Shown: positions 1-9,952, counted from the first letter of the stretch. The stretch: DNA of 64,000 nucleotides from a bacterium (GCA_016930535.1 JAFGGN010000096.1:19085-83084), one strand, 5' to 3'. Numbers and translations: made by a program. The notes: a model not told the origin generated them from the letters alone.

Positions 1-1013
1 GTGTATACCTGAGCTATGATCTCAAAGAGAGTGAAGTGCGAATGAAGATGGTCATCAGTATCGTCGTTTGTGTTTTCGTCATCGCTTCACTCGGTGCGTT
101 TATTGTGACAACATGGCTCCAGGCCATCCTGTCAAGACCGATTATCCATTTGTCTCAGGTCGCAAAAGATGTCTCATACAAGCGGGATTACAGCGTCCGT
201 GCAGTACGTCAGTCACAGGATGAGATCGGCCTTCTCATCGATGCATTCAATGATATGCTGACTCAGATTCAGGAACGGGACCAGGCCCTGATTAAAGATC
301 AGGAAACATTGGAAAAACGTGTCGAAGGCCGTACCCGCGAATTGAAACAGGAAGTTCAGGAACGGAAAAAGGCGGAATCCAAGCTGATCACCTCACTGAA
401 AGAAAAAGAAGTGCTGCTTAAAGAGATACACCATCGGGTCAAAAACAACCTGCAGGTCGTATCGAGCCTGCTGTATCTGCAGTCGAAGAAAACCACGCAT
501 CAGGATACCCTGGAAATGCTGAATGAGAGTCAGAACCGGATCAAATCCATGGCCCTTATCCATGAAAAACTGTATCAGTCGAAGGATATTGTTAAAATCG
601 ATTTTTCCGAATATGTGGAGAGCCTGATTTCACATCTTTCTCGATCCTATGGGTCTCATCTCGCCAATGTCAGTATCAATATCAATATTAAGAATGTCTA
701 TTTAAATATTGACAAAGCGATTCCCTGTGGTTTAATTATCAATGAACTGATTTCGAACAGTATGAAATATGCGTTCCCGAAAAACAGAACAGGTGAAATT
801 CAAATCACGATGTCGGCTGTAAACGGTCATGTGAACATGGATATACTTGACAATGGAATCGGATTTCCAGAAGAGCTGGCTTTTGAAAAGACGGACACAT
901 TGGGCTTGCAGCTTGTCAATGCTCTGACCTCTCAATTGGGGGGCAGTATTATTTTAAACCGTGAGGAGGGGACACGGTTCAAGATTACCTTTGGCGCAGA
1001 GATTGGCAACTAA
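1..1013 (+). CDS. Sensor histidine kinase, HAMP plus HisKA_2 type, 5' end cut by window edge
   Basis: The frame is open to the left edge (first full codon at base 3) with no stop, so this is the C-terminal part of a longer kinase; the first GTG at 36 is probably internal. The residues before the membrane segment (YLSYDL...) resemble the end of a periplasmic CHASE8-type sensor domain. Next come one transmembrane helix (about residues 5-30 counted from 36), a HAMP linker ([13 protein letters not shown]...[11 protein letters not shown]), a coiled coil, the HisKA_2 phospho-acceptor motif [11 protein letters not shown], and an HATPase domain with N box ([13 protein letters not shown]) and G boxes (DNGIGF, TLGLQLV). 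Seen directly: the domains. Inferred: an inner-membrane kinase that passes phosphate to the N-terminal receiver of the next gene 18 nt downstream. Confidence 0.9.
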   Translation, partial: VYLSYDLKESEVRMKMVISIVVCVFVIASLGAFIVTTWLQAILSRPIIHLSQVAKDVSYKRDYSVRAVRQSQDEIGLLIDAFNDMLTQIQERDQALIKDQETLEKRVEGRTRELKQEVQERKKAESKLITSLKEKEVLLKEIHHRVKNNLQVVSSLLYLQSKKTTHQDTLEMLNESQNRIKSMALIHEKLYQSKDIVKIDFSEYVESLISHLSRSYGSHLANVSININIKNVYLNIDKAIPCGLIINELISNSMKYAFPKNRTGEIQITMSAVNGHVNMDILDNGIGFPEELAFEKTDTLGLQLVNALTSQLGGSIILNREEGTRFKITFGAEIGN

Positions 1014-1031
1014 TCGAGGAGAGGAACCATC

Positions 1032-3350
1032 ATGTCAAAGACACAGATCATGGTTGTAGAAGATGAATCCATAATTGCCATGGAATTGAGGGACCGTCTC
1101 GAAAAACTGGGGTATATAGTGACAGCCGTCGTTTCCTCGGGAGAAGATGCCATTGAAAAGGTCAATCAATTACAGCCGGATCTTGTGATGATGGATATCA
1201 TGCTGGAAGGGAAACTGGACGGCGTTGAAGCCACAAGACTGATTCATGAGCGGTTTGATATTCCGGTTGTCTATCTGACAGCCTATTCGGATGACAGTAC
1301 ACTGGAGCGGGCGAAACTGACCGAGCCCTATGGTTATGTTCTGAAGCCCTTTGATGAGCGGGAACTGTATACGACGATTGAAATCGCACTGTACAAGTAT
1401 GAAATGGAAAAACGGTTAAAGGAGAATCAGCGATGGCTGTCCACCACATTAAAAAGTATCGGTGACGGCGTCATCGCCACGGACACGGACGGAATTGTGA
1501 CATTCGTGAATTCGAAGGCTGAAATTATGACAGGCTGGGCATCGGACGAGGCGATTGGACAACCCCTGCATGAGATTTTCCGGATTTACGATGAGAAAAC
1601 AAAAAAATCACTTGAAAGCCCGGTCGATCAGGTGCTGAAGAACAGTTATGACAGCGGTGTTTTCGGGCATTGCATTTTGATCAACAAACTGAGTCAGGAA
1701 ATCGACATTTCAGAAAATGCGGCGCCTATCAAGGATGAAAAGGGTGATGTTAAAGGCGTTGTGCTCGCGTTTCAGGACATTTCCGAACGAATGCGGTTTG
1801 AACGGGCCATGCGTGAAAGCGAGGAACGGTTTCGTTCCGTGGTTGAAAATTCGCATACAGGCATACTCGTGGTCGACACACAGTTCCGCTGCGTTTATGC
1901 CAACAGGGAGCTTACGCAAATTCTGATGTATTCGGAAGAGGAAATTCAGGGCCAGGATTTCCGCGCCTTTTTGTCTGATCATGAGAAAAACATTCTCACG
2001 GAGCACAGGATACATCTTGATCGCGGGGAAAAGGTGCCGAGCCGGCATGACTTTGAAATCATGCGCAAAGATGGGGAAAAACGACAGATGCAGGTTGTTG
2101 TTTCTCCGGTAAAAAGTCCGGACGGCCATTCACAAACTGTGATTCAACTTCTCGATGTGACAGAAAGAAACAAGCTGGAACAGCAGCTGCGTCATGCTCA
2201 GAAAATGAAGGCAGTGGGTACGCTTGCAGGCGGTGTCGCACATGATTTCAATAATATCATGACCGCAATCCGTGGCTGTACGGATCTGGTGATCAGCCAG
2301 ATTGAAACGGATGATCCGATTTATCAGGATTTGAAAGAAGTTCAGGTTTCAGCGGAACGTGCATCGGATCTGACGCGGCAGTTGCTGTTTTTCAGCCGCA
2401 ATCAGCCCATGGAAATGATTCCCATGAATTTTAACAAGACCCTGGAGGGTCTTTTTAAAATGCTGCACCGGCTGATCGGCGAGGATATCGGAATCAGCAC
2501 CTCCCTGGCTCCAGACCTCTGGAATGTCCGTGCAGACAAGGGGAGCATCGAAGAAGTTGTCATGAATCTTGCTGTCAATGCCCGTGATGCCATGCCGAAA
2601 GGCGGCAAGCTGACGATTAAAACGGATAATATTGAAGTCGATAAAACGTACTGCCTCAACACGCCGGAGGCGAAGCCTGGAAATTATGTATGTATTTCTG
2701 TCGAAGATTCCGGCATTGGCATGGAAAAGGAAACCATGGAACGTATTTTCGAGCCGTTTTTCAGTACAAAAGGTCCGGGACGGGGCACGGGGCTCGGCCT
2801 GGCCGTGGTTTACGGTATCGTTAAACAGCATGACGGTTGGATCAATGTTTACAGTGAACCGAATCATGGAAGTACGTTTAAAATTTACCTGCCCGTATCG
2901 ACCGATGAAGCGCTTGTAGAGAGAGAAAAAATTGATCCGGCCATTCTGGTGGGAAAGGGTGAGCGCATACTGGTTGTGGAAGACGAGCAGAGGGTGAGGG
3001 ATCTGGCTAAAAAGGTGTTGGGAAAACATAACTATCAGGTGATCACGGCTGAAAACATGGCAGAAGCCGAGGCCATCTTCAAGAAAGAAAAAGGGGATTT
3101 CGAATTGCTGTTCAGCGATGTCGTACTGCCGGACGGAAACGGCATCGAGCTTACGGACAGGCTGATAAAAAAGAAAAAGAATTTCAAGGTGATATTAAGC
3201 AGCGGATACACGGATAAAAAATCCCAGTGGGAAATCATTAAAAAGCGGGGGATACGGTTTCTTCAAAAGCCGTATTCTCTGGTTGCCCTGCTGCAGGCGG
3301 TTCGTGAAATCCTTGATGAAAAGGATTATGCACCCCATAAAAAGGAATGA
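1032..3350 (+). CDS. Hybrid histidine kinase: REC-PAS-PAS-HisKA-HATPase-REC
   Basis: Cytoplasmic 772-residue phosphorelay protein with no membrane segment. An N-terminal receiver (about 1-120) has the acidic pair VVEDE, phospho-Asp in DLVMMDIM and Lys in VLKPF. Two PAS domains follow (about 135-255 and 265-385). The kinase core has H box AGGVAHDFNNIM, N box VMNLAVNARDAM, G1 VEDSGIGM, F box IFEPFFS and G2 GTGLGLAVVYG. A C-terminal receiver starts near 650 with VVEDEQR, Asp in LLFSDVVLPDG and Lys in FLQKPYS. The start is set by GAGGAGAGG eight nucleotides before the ATG. It follows the partial kinase by 18 nt, so the two are probably co-transcribed, with the N-terminal receiver as a likely partner. 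No DNA-binding output domain is present. Its stop codon directly abuts the stop of the convergent kinase. Confidence 0.92.
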   Translation: MSKTQIMVVEDESIIAMELRDRLEKLGYIVTAVVSSGEDAIEKVNQLQPDLVMMDIMLEGKLDGVEATRLIHERFDIPVVYLTAYSDDSTLERAKLTEPYGYVLKPFDERELYTTIEIALYKYEMEKRLKENQRWLSTTLKSIGDGVIATDTDGIVTFVNSKAEIMTGWASDEAIGQPLHEIFRIYDEKTKKSLESPVDQVLKNSYDSGVFGHCILINKLSQEIDISENAAPIKDEKGDVKGVVLAFQDISERMRFERAMRESEERFRSVVENSHTGILVVDTQFRCVYANRELTQILMYSEEEIQGQDFRAFLSDHEKNILTEHRIHLDRGEKVPSRHDFEIMRKDGEKRQMQVVVSPVKSPDGHSQTVIQLLDVTERNKLEQQLRHAQKMKAVGTLAGGVAHDFNNIMTAIRGCTDLVISQIETDDPIYQDLKEVQVSAERASDLTRQLLFFSRNQPMEMIPMNFNKTLEGLFKMLHRLIGEDIGISTSLAPDLWNVRADKGSIEEVVMNLAVNARDAMPKGGKLTIKTDNIEVDKTYCLNTPEAKPGNYVCISVEDSGIGMEKETMERIFEPFFSTKGPGRGTGLGLAVVYGIVKQHDGWINVYSEPNHGSTFKIYLPVSTDEALVEREKIDPAILVGKGERILVVEDEQRVRDLAKKVLGKHNYQVITAENMAEAEAIFKKEKGDFELLFSDVVLPDGNGIELTDRLIKKKKNFKVILSSGYTDKKSQWEIIKKRGIRFLQKPYSLVALLQAVREILDEKDYAPHKKE

Positions 3351-4739
3351 TTACACATCGGGGAAGCGTATAATGAAACGCGTGCCGCGATCCAGTTCGA
3401 TCTGAACGGTTCCGCCGAGTTGTTCCGTCAATATGCCCACCAGCTTTAAACCCAGCGTGTCACTCTGGACCATGTCCGGGATTTTATGCATTCCGTTTCC
3501 GTTGTCCCTGACAATGAAAACAGTTTCGTTGTTTTCCGTATAGAAACGGATCGTGATTTTACCCTGTTCTCTATCCCTGAATGCATGTTTTATTGCGTTG
3601 CTGACAAGCTCGTTCAGTATCAGACCGCACGGAACCGCTCTGTCCAGATCGAGTGCGATGTACTGAATCTGGTTTTCGATGGTTACGGATGCATCCCCCT
3701 GATAGAGCCTGCAAAGCTCCTGAATCAGGGTCTCGGCATACTCCTTAAAATCGATGTTTGAGAAGTTTTTCGAACGATACAGCTTTTCATGAACCATGGA
3801 AATGGATCGGATCCGGTTTTTACTTTCTTTAAAAGCGTGGAGTGTCTCCTTGTCCCGCAGATGATGGCTTTGAAGATTGAGCAGGCTGATAATGATCTGC
3901 AGATTGTTTTTGACCCGGTGATGTATTTCTTTCAGCAGAACCTCTTTTTCCTTTAAATCTTTCTGCATTTGAATTTCGGCATTGATCCTGTCGGTCTCAT
4001 CCCTGATAATACCCTGTACAATACCATTGGGTAATATTTTGGCCCGGATCTCGACCGGAATCACGGTTCCGTCTTTACTTTTTACCGGTCTTTCGATTTG
4101 AATGATTTTTCCTTGTTTCAACATGTCCCAATGAATGGGATATGGATTTTCCGTATCCATTACCATCAAATCAACGAGGTTCCATTTCTCAAGTTCTTCG
4201 CTTGAATAACCAAGCATTTCACAGGCTGCTGAGTTGATGTCCAGAATCTGGCCGTTCAGATCCATCTGAAAAATTCCATCCGAAGCCTGGTCCACAAGTG
4301 TCTTGTACTGGAATTCGCGTTCCTTGAGTTTTTTTTCATGCAGTTTTTTATTTGTGATATCCTCTGAGACCTTAATGAAATGCGTAATGCGGCCATCGTC
4401 ATAAAGCGGGTATATTGATGCCTGTTCCCAATAAATGGTTCCGTCTTTCTTTCTGTTGATCAATTCGTTTTTCCAGGTTTCTCCCCGTAAAATAGTCTGC
4501 CACAATTCCTTGTAGAATGCGGGGGAATGCTCTCCTGATTTCAACAGACGGGGATTTTTGGAAAGGACATCTTCGTTCCGGTAACCCGTGATACGGCAGA
4601 AGGTCCCGTTTACATATTCGATCAGGCCTTTGGTATCGGTGATAATCGTAATATTGGGGCTCTGCTGCACGGCCAGTGAAAATTTTTTCATGGCCAGCCG
4701 GGTTTCCTTTTCGCCGTGCGGCCGATTGATTTTTGACAT
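3351..4739 (-). CDS. Cytosolic PAS-PAS-HisKA_2 sensor histidine kinase
   Basis: 462 residues with no signal peptide or membrane helix. Two PAS domains (about 17-130 and 140-255) with typical ITDTKGLIEYVNGTF and GILGYS-like elements are followed by a coiled linker, the HisKA_2 motif [11 protein letters not shown] (near 275) and an HATPase domain (LNELVSNAIKHAF, DNGNGM, TLGLKLVG). The HisKA_2-HATPase half closely resembles that of the partial kinase at the left edge, so the two are probably paralogues. The gene is convergent with the hybrid kinase and their stop codons touch without spacing. No receiver partner lies on its own strand; the hybrid's receivers are candidates. Shine-Dalgarno is weak (GGA). 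The sensed signal is unknown. Confidence 0.9.
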   Translation of the reverse strand: MSKINRPHGEKETRLAMKKFSLAVQQSPNITIITDTKGLIEYVNGTFCRITGYRNEDVLSKNPRLLKSGEHSPAFYKELWQTILRGETWKNELINRKKDGTIYWEQASIYPLYDDGRITHFIKVSEDITNKKLHEKKLKEREFQYKTLVDQASDGIFQMDLNGQILDINSAACEMLGYSSEELEKWNLVDLMVMDTENPYPIHWDMLKQGKIIQIERPVKSKDGTVIPVEIRAKILPNGIVQGIIRDETDRINAEIQMQKDLKEKEVLLKEIHHRVKNNLQIIISLLNLQSHHLRDKETLHAFKESKNRIRSISMVHEKLYRSKNFSNIDFKEYAETLIQELCRLYQGDASVTIENQIQYIALDLDRAVPCGLILNELVSNAIKHAFRDREQGKITIRFYTENNETVFIVRDNGNGMHKIPDMVQSDTLGLKLVGILTEQLGGTVQIELDRGTRFIIRFPDV

Positions 4740-5038
4740 GCCAAAATTCCGTTTTGTATGGAATGAAGCAGGTGATGGAAGACGGACAAGAGCTGATTGG
4801 AACCTTGCCGGTCTGAGAGGATTAAATGGAACGATTTTGTTGAATGTTCAGGACCATGATGCAATCAACCATTTAAGTCCATACAGCCTCAATATGGATG
4901 ATAAGAAATGTAGATGGAAATTGCAAGCAGGATTTAACCATCCGGATCCGGTGTGTGTATCATCGAACGGGGTCGGGCGGCTGTGTGGACGGCTTGAAAA
5001 GCCGTTCGAATCCGGAATAGGGCTCAAGTGGGATGAGA
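4740..5038. other. Intergenic region with one short perfect hairpin
   Basis: About 300 bases lie between the minus-strand kinase start and the asd stop. I see no convincing gene. A perfect 7-bp stem with a 3-nt loop (ACGGCTT-GAA-AAGCCGT, 4989-5005) lies 34 nt beyond the asd stop codon. It could end the thrA-asd transcript, but no T-run follows it on the minus strand, so it is at best a weak or factor-assisted terminator. The kinase promoter should lie in the half nearest 4740; no clear -35/-10 pair was found. Confidence 0.4.
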
Positions 5039-6142
5039 TCAATCTCCGATATATTTTTTGCTCGTCAAAAGCTCGGCTGTTAAAACTGCACCGCCGGCCG
5101 CCCCCCGAACCGTATTGTGAGACAGGGCCACGAATTTCCAGTCCAGGATATTGTCTTCCCGGAACCTGCCTGCGGTCACGGACATGCCATTTCCCACATC
5201 CCTGTCGAGCCTGGTCTGCGGACGATTGTCATCTTCGAAACAGATCAGGAATTTCTCGGGAGAGGAGGGCAGCTTCAACTCGGCGATGGGATTTTTGTAA
5301 TCCCGGATGGCTTCGACGATTTGATTTTTCGTGGGTTTGGATCCGAACGCCACATTGACCGTTACCAGGTGTCCGTCGGAAACCGGAACGCGGACGCAAT
5401 TTGCGGATATCACCGGTTTTTGGGCGAGAACCAGCTTGCCGTTCCGGAGTTCTCCCCAGATTTTCATGGGCTCCTGTTCACTTTTCTCTTCTTCCCCGCC
5501 GATATACGGAATTATATTATCCAGGATCTCGGGTGCGGTTTCCAGCGTTTTCCCCGCGCCTGAGATAGCCTGATATGTGGATACCACAACTTTCTCCAGA
5601 CCGAATGATTTCAGGGCATCGAGGACAGGTACATAGGACTGAATCGAGCAATTGGGTTTGACCGCGATCAGCCCCTTGTTCCATCCGCGGTTTTTCCGCT
5701 GTGTGTCGATCAGGGCTGCATGATGGGGATTGACTTCGGGCATCATCATGGGTACGTCCTCGGTCCACCGGTGCGCTGAATTGTTGGATACAACGGCCAC
5801 ATTCTCCGACGCAACCTTCACTTCAAGATCACGAATTTGGTTTTTATCGAGGCTCAATGCAGAGAATACCAGGTTGACCTGTCCGCATATTTCTTTGAAA
5901 TCGGCCTCTGCATCGCAGACATTCAATCGCGCCACGCCTTCCGGAACGGGGATGCCCTGCGCCCATCGTCCCTCGACCGCTTTGCCGTAAGGCTGTCCCG
6001 CAGATCTGCTCGATGCGGCCACACACACCACGTCAAACCAGGGATGGCCGGCCAGAAGGGAAATGAATTTTTGACCGACAGTACCGGTAGCTCCCAGAAT
6101 TCCGGTTTTGATTTTGTTTTCAAGCATCGTTTTATTCACCAT
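5039..6142 (-). CDS. asd: Aspartate-semialdehyde dehydrogenase (archaeal/fungal-type subclass)
   Basis: Reduces aspartyl phosphate to aspartate semialdehyde with NADPH, the second step of the threonine, methionine, lysine and diaminopimelate pathways; cytoplasmic. The N-terminal nucleotide-binding motif GATGTVGQ is at residues 17-24. The catalytic Cys165 sits in VKPNCSIQ and the catalytic-type His258 in SDGHLV. The 367-residue length and the NCS motif (rather than the GNCT of enterobacterial Asd) fit the subclass found in archaea, fungi and some bacteria. It lies 3 nt downstream of thrA on the same strand, so the two are surely one operon. A second in-frame ATG five codons in (MLENK) is an alternative start; neither has a strong Shine-Dalgarno sequence. 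Confidence 0.93.
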   Translation of the reverse strand: MVNKTMLENKIKTGILGATGTVGQKFISLLAGHPWFDVVCVAASSRSAGQPYGKAVEGRWAQGIPVPEGVARLNVCDAEADFKEICGQVNLVFSALSLDKNQIRDLEVKVASENVAVVSNNSAHRWTEDVPMMMPEVNPHHAALIDTQRKNRGWNKGLIAVKPNCSIQSYVPVLDALKSFGLEKVVVSTYQAISGAGKTLETAPEILDNIIPYIGGEEEKSEQEPMKIWGELRNGKLVLAQKPVISANCVRVPVSDGHLVTVNVAFGSKPTKNQIVEAIRDYKNPIAELKLPSSPEKFLICFEDDNRPQTRLDRDVGNGMSVTAGRFREDNILDWKFVALSHNTVRGAAGGAVLTAELLTSKKYIGD

Positions 6143-6145
6143 CTT

Positions 6146-8596
6146 TTATGATAGATAATTTGCGATACGGATGATATCCGCGAACACACCTGCGGCCGTG
6201 ACTTCGGCTCCCGCGCCCGGTCCCTTGATCACGAGCGGCAGTTCCTGATAACGCTCGGTCGTGAAGACGATCATGTTGTCGCTTCCGGACAAGGCAAAAA
6301 ACGGATGGGACCGGTCCACGCCTTTCAAACACACGGAAGCCCGACCGTTCTCGAGCGTGGCGATGTAACGCAGCACCTGATCTTTTGCGGCAGCTTCATC
6401 GCGGCGTTTTGAAAACTGTCCGTCCGCTTTTTCGAGTTCGTCTAAGAAAGCCTCCACGGATTTTGCTTTACGGCAGGGTTCAGGAAGAATGTTTTCGACC
6501 TGGACCTGCTCCGGTTCCAGCGGCAATCCGGTTTCCCTGGAGAGAATCAGAATTTTTCTGGCCACATCCAATCCGTTCAAATCATCACGCGGATCCGGTT
6601 CGGAAAGGCCCCTGTTTCTGGCTTCCTTGACGATTTCACTGAATTTTTTCTGACCGGAGAAAGAATTGAATATATAACTCAATGTACCTGAAAGAATGGC
6701 TTCGATTTTTACAATTCTGTCTCCGGCGCAGATCAGGTCATTCAATGTGCTGATCACGGGAAGGCCTGCACCCACATTGGTTTCATAGAGAAATTTCACG
6801 CCTTTCTGACCGGCCTTGTTTCTCAGAATCCGGTACTGTTCATATGGGCCCGAATTGGCGATTTTATTGGGGGTGACAATCGACACGCTCGCATCGAGTA
6901 TCCGTTCATAATGTTCGACCGTCGAAGGGCTCCCGGTGCAGTCCACGAATACCGTATTCGGCAGGTTCATGGCAAGCATGGTGTCGATATAAATCCCGAG
7001 GTCCATGGGTTTTCCGGAATGCAGTTTCTTTTTCCAGCCGGATGGATCTATGGGCTCGGTTTTGAAAACCATACGATCGATATCGCCGACACCCATCAGC
7101 CGTATATCCAGCGCATTCTGCGAACAAAGGGTGCTTTTCTGTTCTTTCATCTGCTTCAGCAGCGTGCTTCCGATGAGACCCGTGCCGATCAGAAAAACAT
7201 GGAGTGACTTGGTGTCCGAGAGGAAAAATGCTTCATGCAGGGCGTTTAACGCTTTGGCTTCATCCTGCCTGGAGATTACGACAGATATATTGAGTTCCGA
7301 AGATCCCTGTGCAATGGCCATGACATTGACGCCGTTTTTACCCAGTGCCTGAAACATGCGGGAGGCGATATTGGGGGTCCGCTTCATGTTTTCGCCTACC
7401 ACGGCCACGATGGATGCATCGTTTTCGATGGCTGCCTCATCCATGCGTCCGTCGGATATTTCGAGCGCGAATTCCTCTTCGATGGCTTTTTTTGAATTCT
7501 GCGCCTGTTCAGGGGCCACGGCAAAACAAATGGAATGTTCCGAAGAGGCTTGCGTAATCAGAATGACATTGATATTATTTCTGGCCAGGGCGCCGAACAG
7601 GCGGTTGGCGATTCCCACGACCCCTATCATGCCGCTTCCCTGTACCTGCAGCATGGCGATACGGTCCACTGAAGAGATGCCCCGAACCGGATATTCATAG
7701 CGCGACGTCTTTCCGATCAGGGTTCCCTGAAAATCGGGATTACCGATGTTCCGGATTATGATCGGTATATCGTGCATGGCTGCAGGAATCATGGCCGCAG
7801 GAAAGATCAGTTTCGTGCCGAAATGTGAAAGCTCCATGGCTTCATCCCAGCTCAGACGGTCGATCGGAAACGCCTTGGCCACCTTGTTCGGATCCGCCGT
7901 GTGAATGCCGTCCACATGGGTCCAGATTTCCACGGATTCGGCACGCAGTGCCGCTGCGACCAGCGTGGCCGTGTAATCCGATCCGCCCCGTCCGAATGTG
8001 GTCGTTTCATGCTGGACTGTGGATCCGATGCATCCCGGAATGACGGGGATTTTTTTGGGTGATTTCAGCCTTTTACGGATATTCCTGAAGGATGAGTCCC
8101 AATGTACCCTGGCAAATCCGAATTGACCGTCCGTTATGATCAGGTCTTCTGCATCGATCATTTCTGTTTCGAGATTTCTGACTTTCAGACAGCCGTTTAT
8201 AATGGCCGCGGACAGCCGTTCACCAAAACTTAAAATGAAATCAAGGGTTTTCGGGGATAATTCCTTGACCAGATAGACACCGTGAATGGTGTCTTTTAAT
8301 GCGTTGAGCATTTTTTCCACGTCGGATGCGGTTTCTTTCTGTACGGGTCCCGGGATATAGGTTTTAATCACGCTCATATGCTGTTTGACAAGCATATCCA
8401 GATGCACCTGATAGCCCGAGTCGCTGCCGGCCGCCATATGGCTCAGCCGGATAAGCGCGTCCGTAACACCGCCAAAAGCCGAGATAACCAAAACAGGGCC
8501 GGGAGAGGATTGCATGGTGCGTTCCAAATACCGGAGCACCTGCCCGATTTGTTCGGTATTCGAGAGTGTAGAACCGCCGAATTTCAATACTTTCAT
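6146..8596 (-). CDS. thrA: Bifunctional aspartokinase / homoserine dehydrogenase
   Basis: Catalyses ATP-dependent phosphorylation of aspartate (N-terminal half) and NAD(P)H reduction of aspartate semialdehyde to homoserine (C-terminal half). The start is placed at ATG 8596 because the aspartokinase signature KFGGSTL begins immediately; the open frame extends 33 codons further but that part is unlike the family and crosses the promoter. Seen: KFGGS, FGRGGSDYTAT, tandem ACT regulatory domains (about 300-450, including MIGVVGIANRLFGAL), a second Rossmann start (LIGTGLIGSTLL) and the homoserine dehydrogenase core (ETNVGAGLPVI, LSGTLSYIFN). The length of 816 residues matches ThrA and MetL. asd follows after 3 nt, so the operon carries three consecutive pathway activities. 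thrB and thrC are not in the window. The ACT domains suggest end-product feedback; which amino acid cannot be read from the sequence. Confidence 0.93.
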   Translation of the reverse strand: MKVLKFGGSTLSNTEQIGQVLRYLERTMQSSPGPVLVISAFGGVTDALIRLSHMAAGSDSGYQVHLDMLVKQHMSVIKTYIPGPVQKETASDVEKMLNALKDTIHGVYLVKELSPKTLDFILSFGERLSAAIINGCLKVRNLETEMIDAEDLIITDGQFGFARVHWDSSFRNIRKRLKSPKKIPVIPGCIGSTVQHETTTFGRGGSDYTATLVAAALRAESVEIWTHVDGIHTADPNKVAKAFPIDRLSWDEAMELSHFGTKLIFPAAMIPAAMHDIPIIIRNIGNPDFQGTLIGKTSRYEYPVRGISSVDRIAMLQVQGSGMIGVVGIANRLFGALARNNINVILITQASSEHSICFAVAPEQAQNSKKAIEEEFALEISDGRMDEAAIENDASIVAVVGENMKRTPNIASRMFQALGKNGVNVMAIAQGSSELNISVVISRQDEAKALNALHEAFFLSDTKSLHVFLIGTGLIGSTLLKQMKEQKSTLCSQNALDIRLMGVGDIDRMVFKTEPIDPSGWKKKLHSGKPMDLGIYIDTMLAMNLPNTVFVDCTGSPSTVEHYERILDASVSIVTPNKIANSGPYEQYRILRNKAGQKGVKFLYETNVGAGLPVISTLNDLICAGDRIVKIEAILSGTLSYIFNSFSGQKKFSEIVKEARNRGLSEPDPRDDLNGLDVARKILILSRETGLPLEPEQVQVENILPEPCRKAKSVEAFLDELEKADGQFSKRRDEAAAKDQVLRYIATLENGRASVCLKGVDRSHPFFALSGSDNMIVFTTERYQELPLVIKGPGAGAEVTAAGVFADIIRIANYLS

Positions 8597-8635
8597 GATG
8601 TTGCCTGTAAATATTAAGTGCCGTGAATGACTGGA

Positions 8636-8664
8636 AATATACGAAAAAATAAATGGGAAGACAA
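8636..8664 (-). promoter_or_regulatory. Candidate promoter of thrA-asd
   Basis: On the minus strand a -35-like TTGTCT (8659-8664) is followed after exactly 17 nt by TATATT (8636-8641), which then continues TTCC. It lies 40 nt upstream of the thrA start. The same TTG-N20-TATATT spacing is seen before pepD and before the SMP-30-like gene. No attenuator leader peptide rich in Thr or Ile codons is visible in the short leader. Confidence 0.5.
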
Positions 8665-8720
8665 GAAAAAGGTGCAGGCCCCAATCCAATGACATCCGGA
8701 CTGCAGGTTCTATACAGCCA

Positions 8721-9302
8721 TCAGAATGTCCCGAATTTGAGCATGATCACAAAAGCGGCTCCGCCGAGGTCCGAATCGGTCAGTTCGCTGTCCCGATTGA
8801 TGCCGCGGATAAACCGGTAGCTGCCGCCTGCACCCAGGCGAAAAAAGGGCGTGACGTTCAGCATCATTAAAGCAGAGGGTTCGACGATAAAAAAATTGTC
8901 GTAGTCATAATCCGCATCCCAGGAATCCGAGTTGCGCTCGGAAAACCCGGCACCGCCTCCGCCGATGAGAACCATAAAACTCCAGTGTGTGAGCTTGTTG
9001 GGCCGGTGTATATATTCCAGCTCGACTCCGCCGTAACCCATATTCATTTCAAGTTCCGGAAACGCTTTCGAAGGCACCTCGCTGATCAGGCCGTATCCGC
9101 CGCCCCCGATGATGAACCGGTGATCCACGATCCAGCCGCCTCTTCCGCCGATCAGGGCTGCAGTTTCGCCGTAAACCGGACCGATTTTAATAACCGGACC
9201 GCCGAATCCGCCGCTGGTAAAATCTCCGCTGATCAGGGTTTCCTGCTGAGCGAAGACCAGGGAGCATCCAAGCATGAATATCAGACAAATAAAACGGTGC
9301 AT
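8721..9302 (-). CDS. Exported glycine-rich protein, probable small outer-membrane barrel
   Basis: 193 residues with a clear signal peptide (MHRFICLIFMLGCSLVFAQ, cleavage after AQ). The mature part is very glycine-rich (SGGFGGPVIKIG, LIGGRGGW, IGGGGYGLI, LIGGGGAG) with alternating hydrophobic strands and a final aromatic residue (MLKFGTF), as in small outer-membrane beta-barrels. I do not recognise a named family. A strong ribosome site (AAGGGAGGTTCT) supports the ATG. It is the last gene of a six-gene minus-strand run of envelope proteins (17720 to 8721), 45 nt after the preceding gene. The function is unknown; a structural or accessory outer-membrane role is a guess from context. Confidence 0.75.
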   Translation of the reverse strand: MHRFICLIFMLGCSLVFAQQETLISGDFTSGGFGGPVIKIGPVYGETAALIGGRGGWIVDHRFIIGGGGYGLISEVPSKAFPELEMNMGYGGVELEYIHRPNKLTHWSFMVLIGGGGAGFSERNSDSWDADYDYDNFFIVEPSALMMLNVTPFFRLGAGGSYRFIRGINRDSELTDSDLGGAAFVIMLKFGTF

Positions 9303-9347
9303 AGAACCTCCCTTAACAGCCGTTCAACGGTTTTCGCTGCACGATGA

Positions 9348-9839
9348 TCACAGCGATTCAGTCATGAACCGGATGTAATTCCAGTCGAATTGACCGGCAA
9401 TTTCCAGCGCTGATTCCAGGGGAACATTTTTATATGTCAGGGAAAGAAAGACGCCATCGTCGCCTTCACGCTGAATCACGATGATAAGCATGATTTCTTT
9501 CCGTGACCGGCGCTGGACCCGGTATACCTGAAATCCGTCCACGGTTTCGGATGAAATCGAAGCCCCTGCCGATTCGATTTCAATATTCATATCCAGCCAG
9601 CCTGTTTCAGAAGCCTGATTCGTGATGAAGAGGATCGCATGGAGGGACTGGCCCGGACGTGTATACTGCCGGGATGCGTTGATCATTCTGACCGTATTCT
9701 GATCCGATGTGATTCCTGTGGCTCTGGATCCCTGCCAGCCCGGCAGATCCGCCAGAAGCGGTATCAGTTGTTCATGAACAGCGGCCTGCAATACAAGCAG
9801 CGGTAAAAGCAGAATAATGAGAATATATTTGACTGACAT
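9348..9839 (-). CDS. Exported hypothetical protein
   Basis: 163 residues. The start is placed at ATG 9839 because AGGAG lies 5-6 nt upstream and the product then begins with a normal signal peptide (MSVKYILIILLLPLLVLQAA); the open frame upstream adds 18 unlikely residues. The mature protein is mixed alpha/beta and ends QFDWNYIRFMTESL. No known domain is recognised. It sits between the SH3-like lipoprotein and the glycine-rich barrel in the collinear envelope gene run, so a periplasmic partner role is plausible but unproved. Confidence 0.75.
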   Translation of the reverse strand: MSVKYILIILLLPLLVLQAAVHEQLIPLLADLPGWQGSRATGITSDQNTVRMINASRQYTRPGQSLHAILFITNQASETGWLDMNIEIESAGASISSETVDGFQVYRVQRRSRKEIMLIIVIQREGDDGVFLSLTYKNVPLESALEIAGQFDWNYIRFMTESL

Positions 9840-9952
9840 ACGAACTCCTGAGTCAATGACCGTGACCGAAGCCGGGTGGCAGAAATACGGCACGGACGCG
9901 CCGTTCGGGAAATAACAGGGGCCACTTTAGAAAGCAGTGGTCTGAAAATCAA

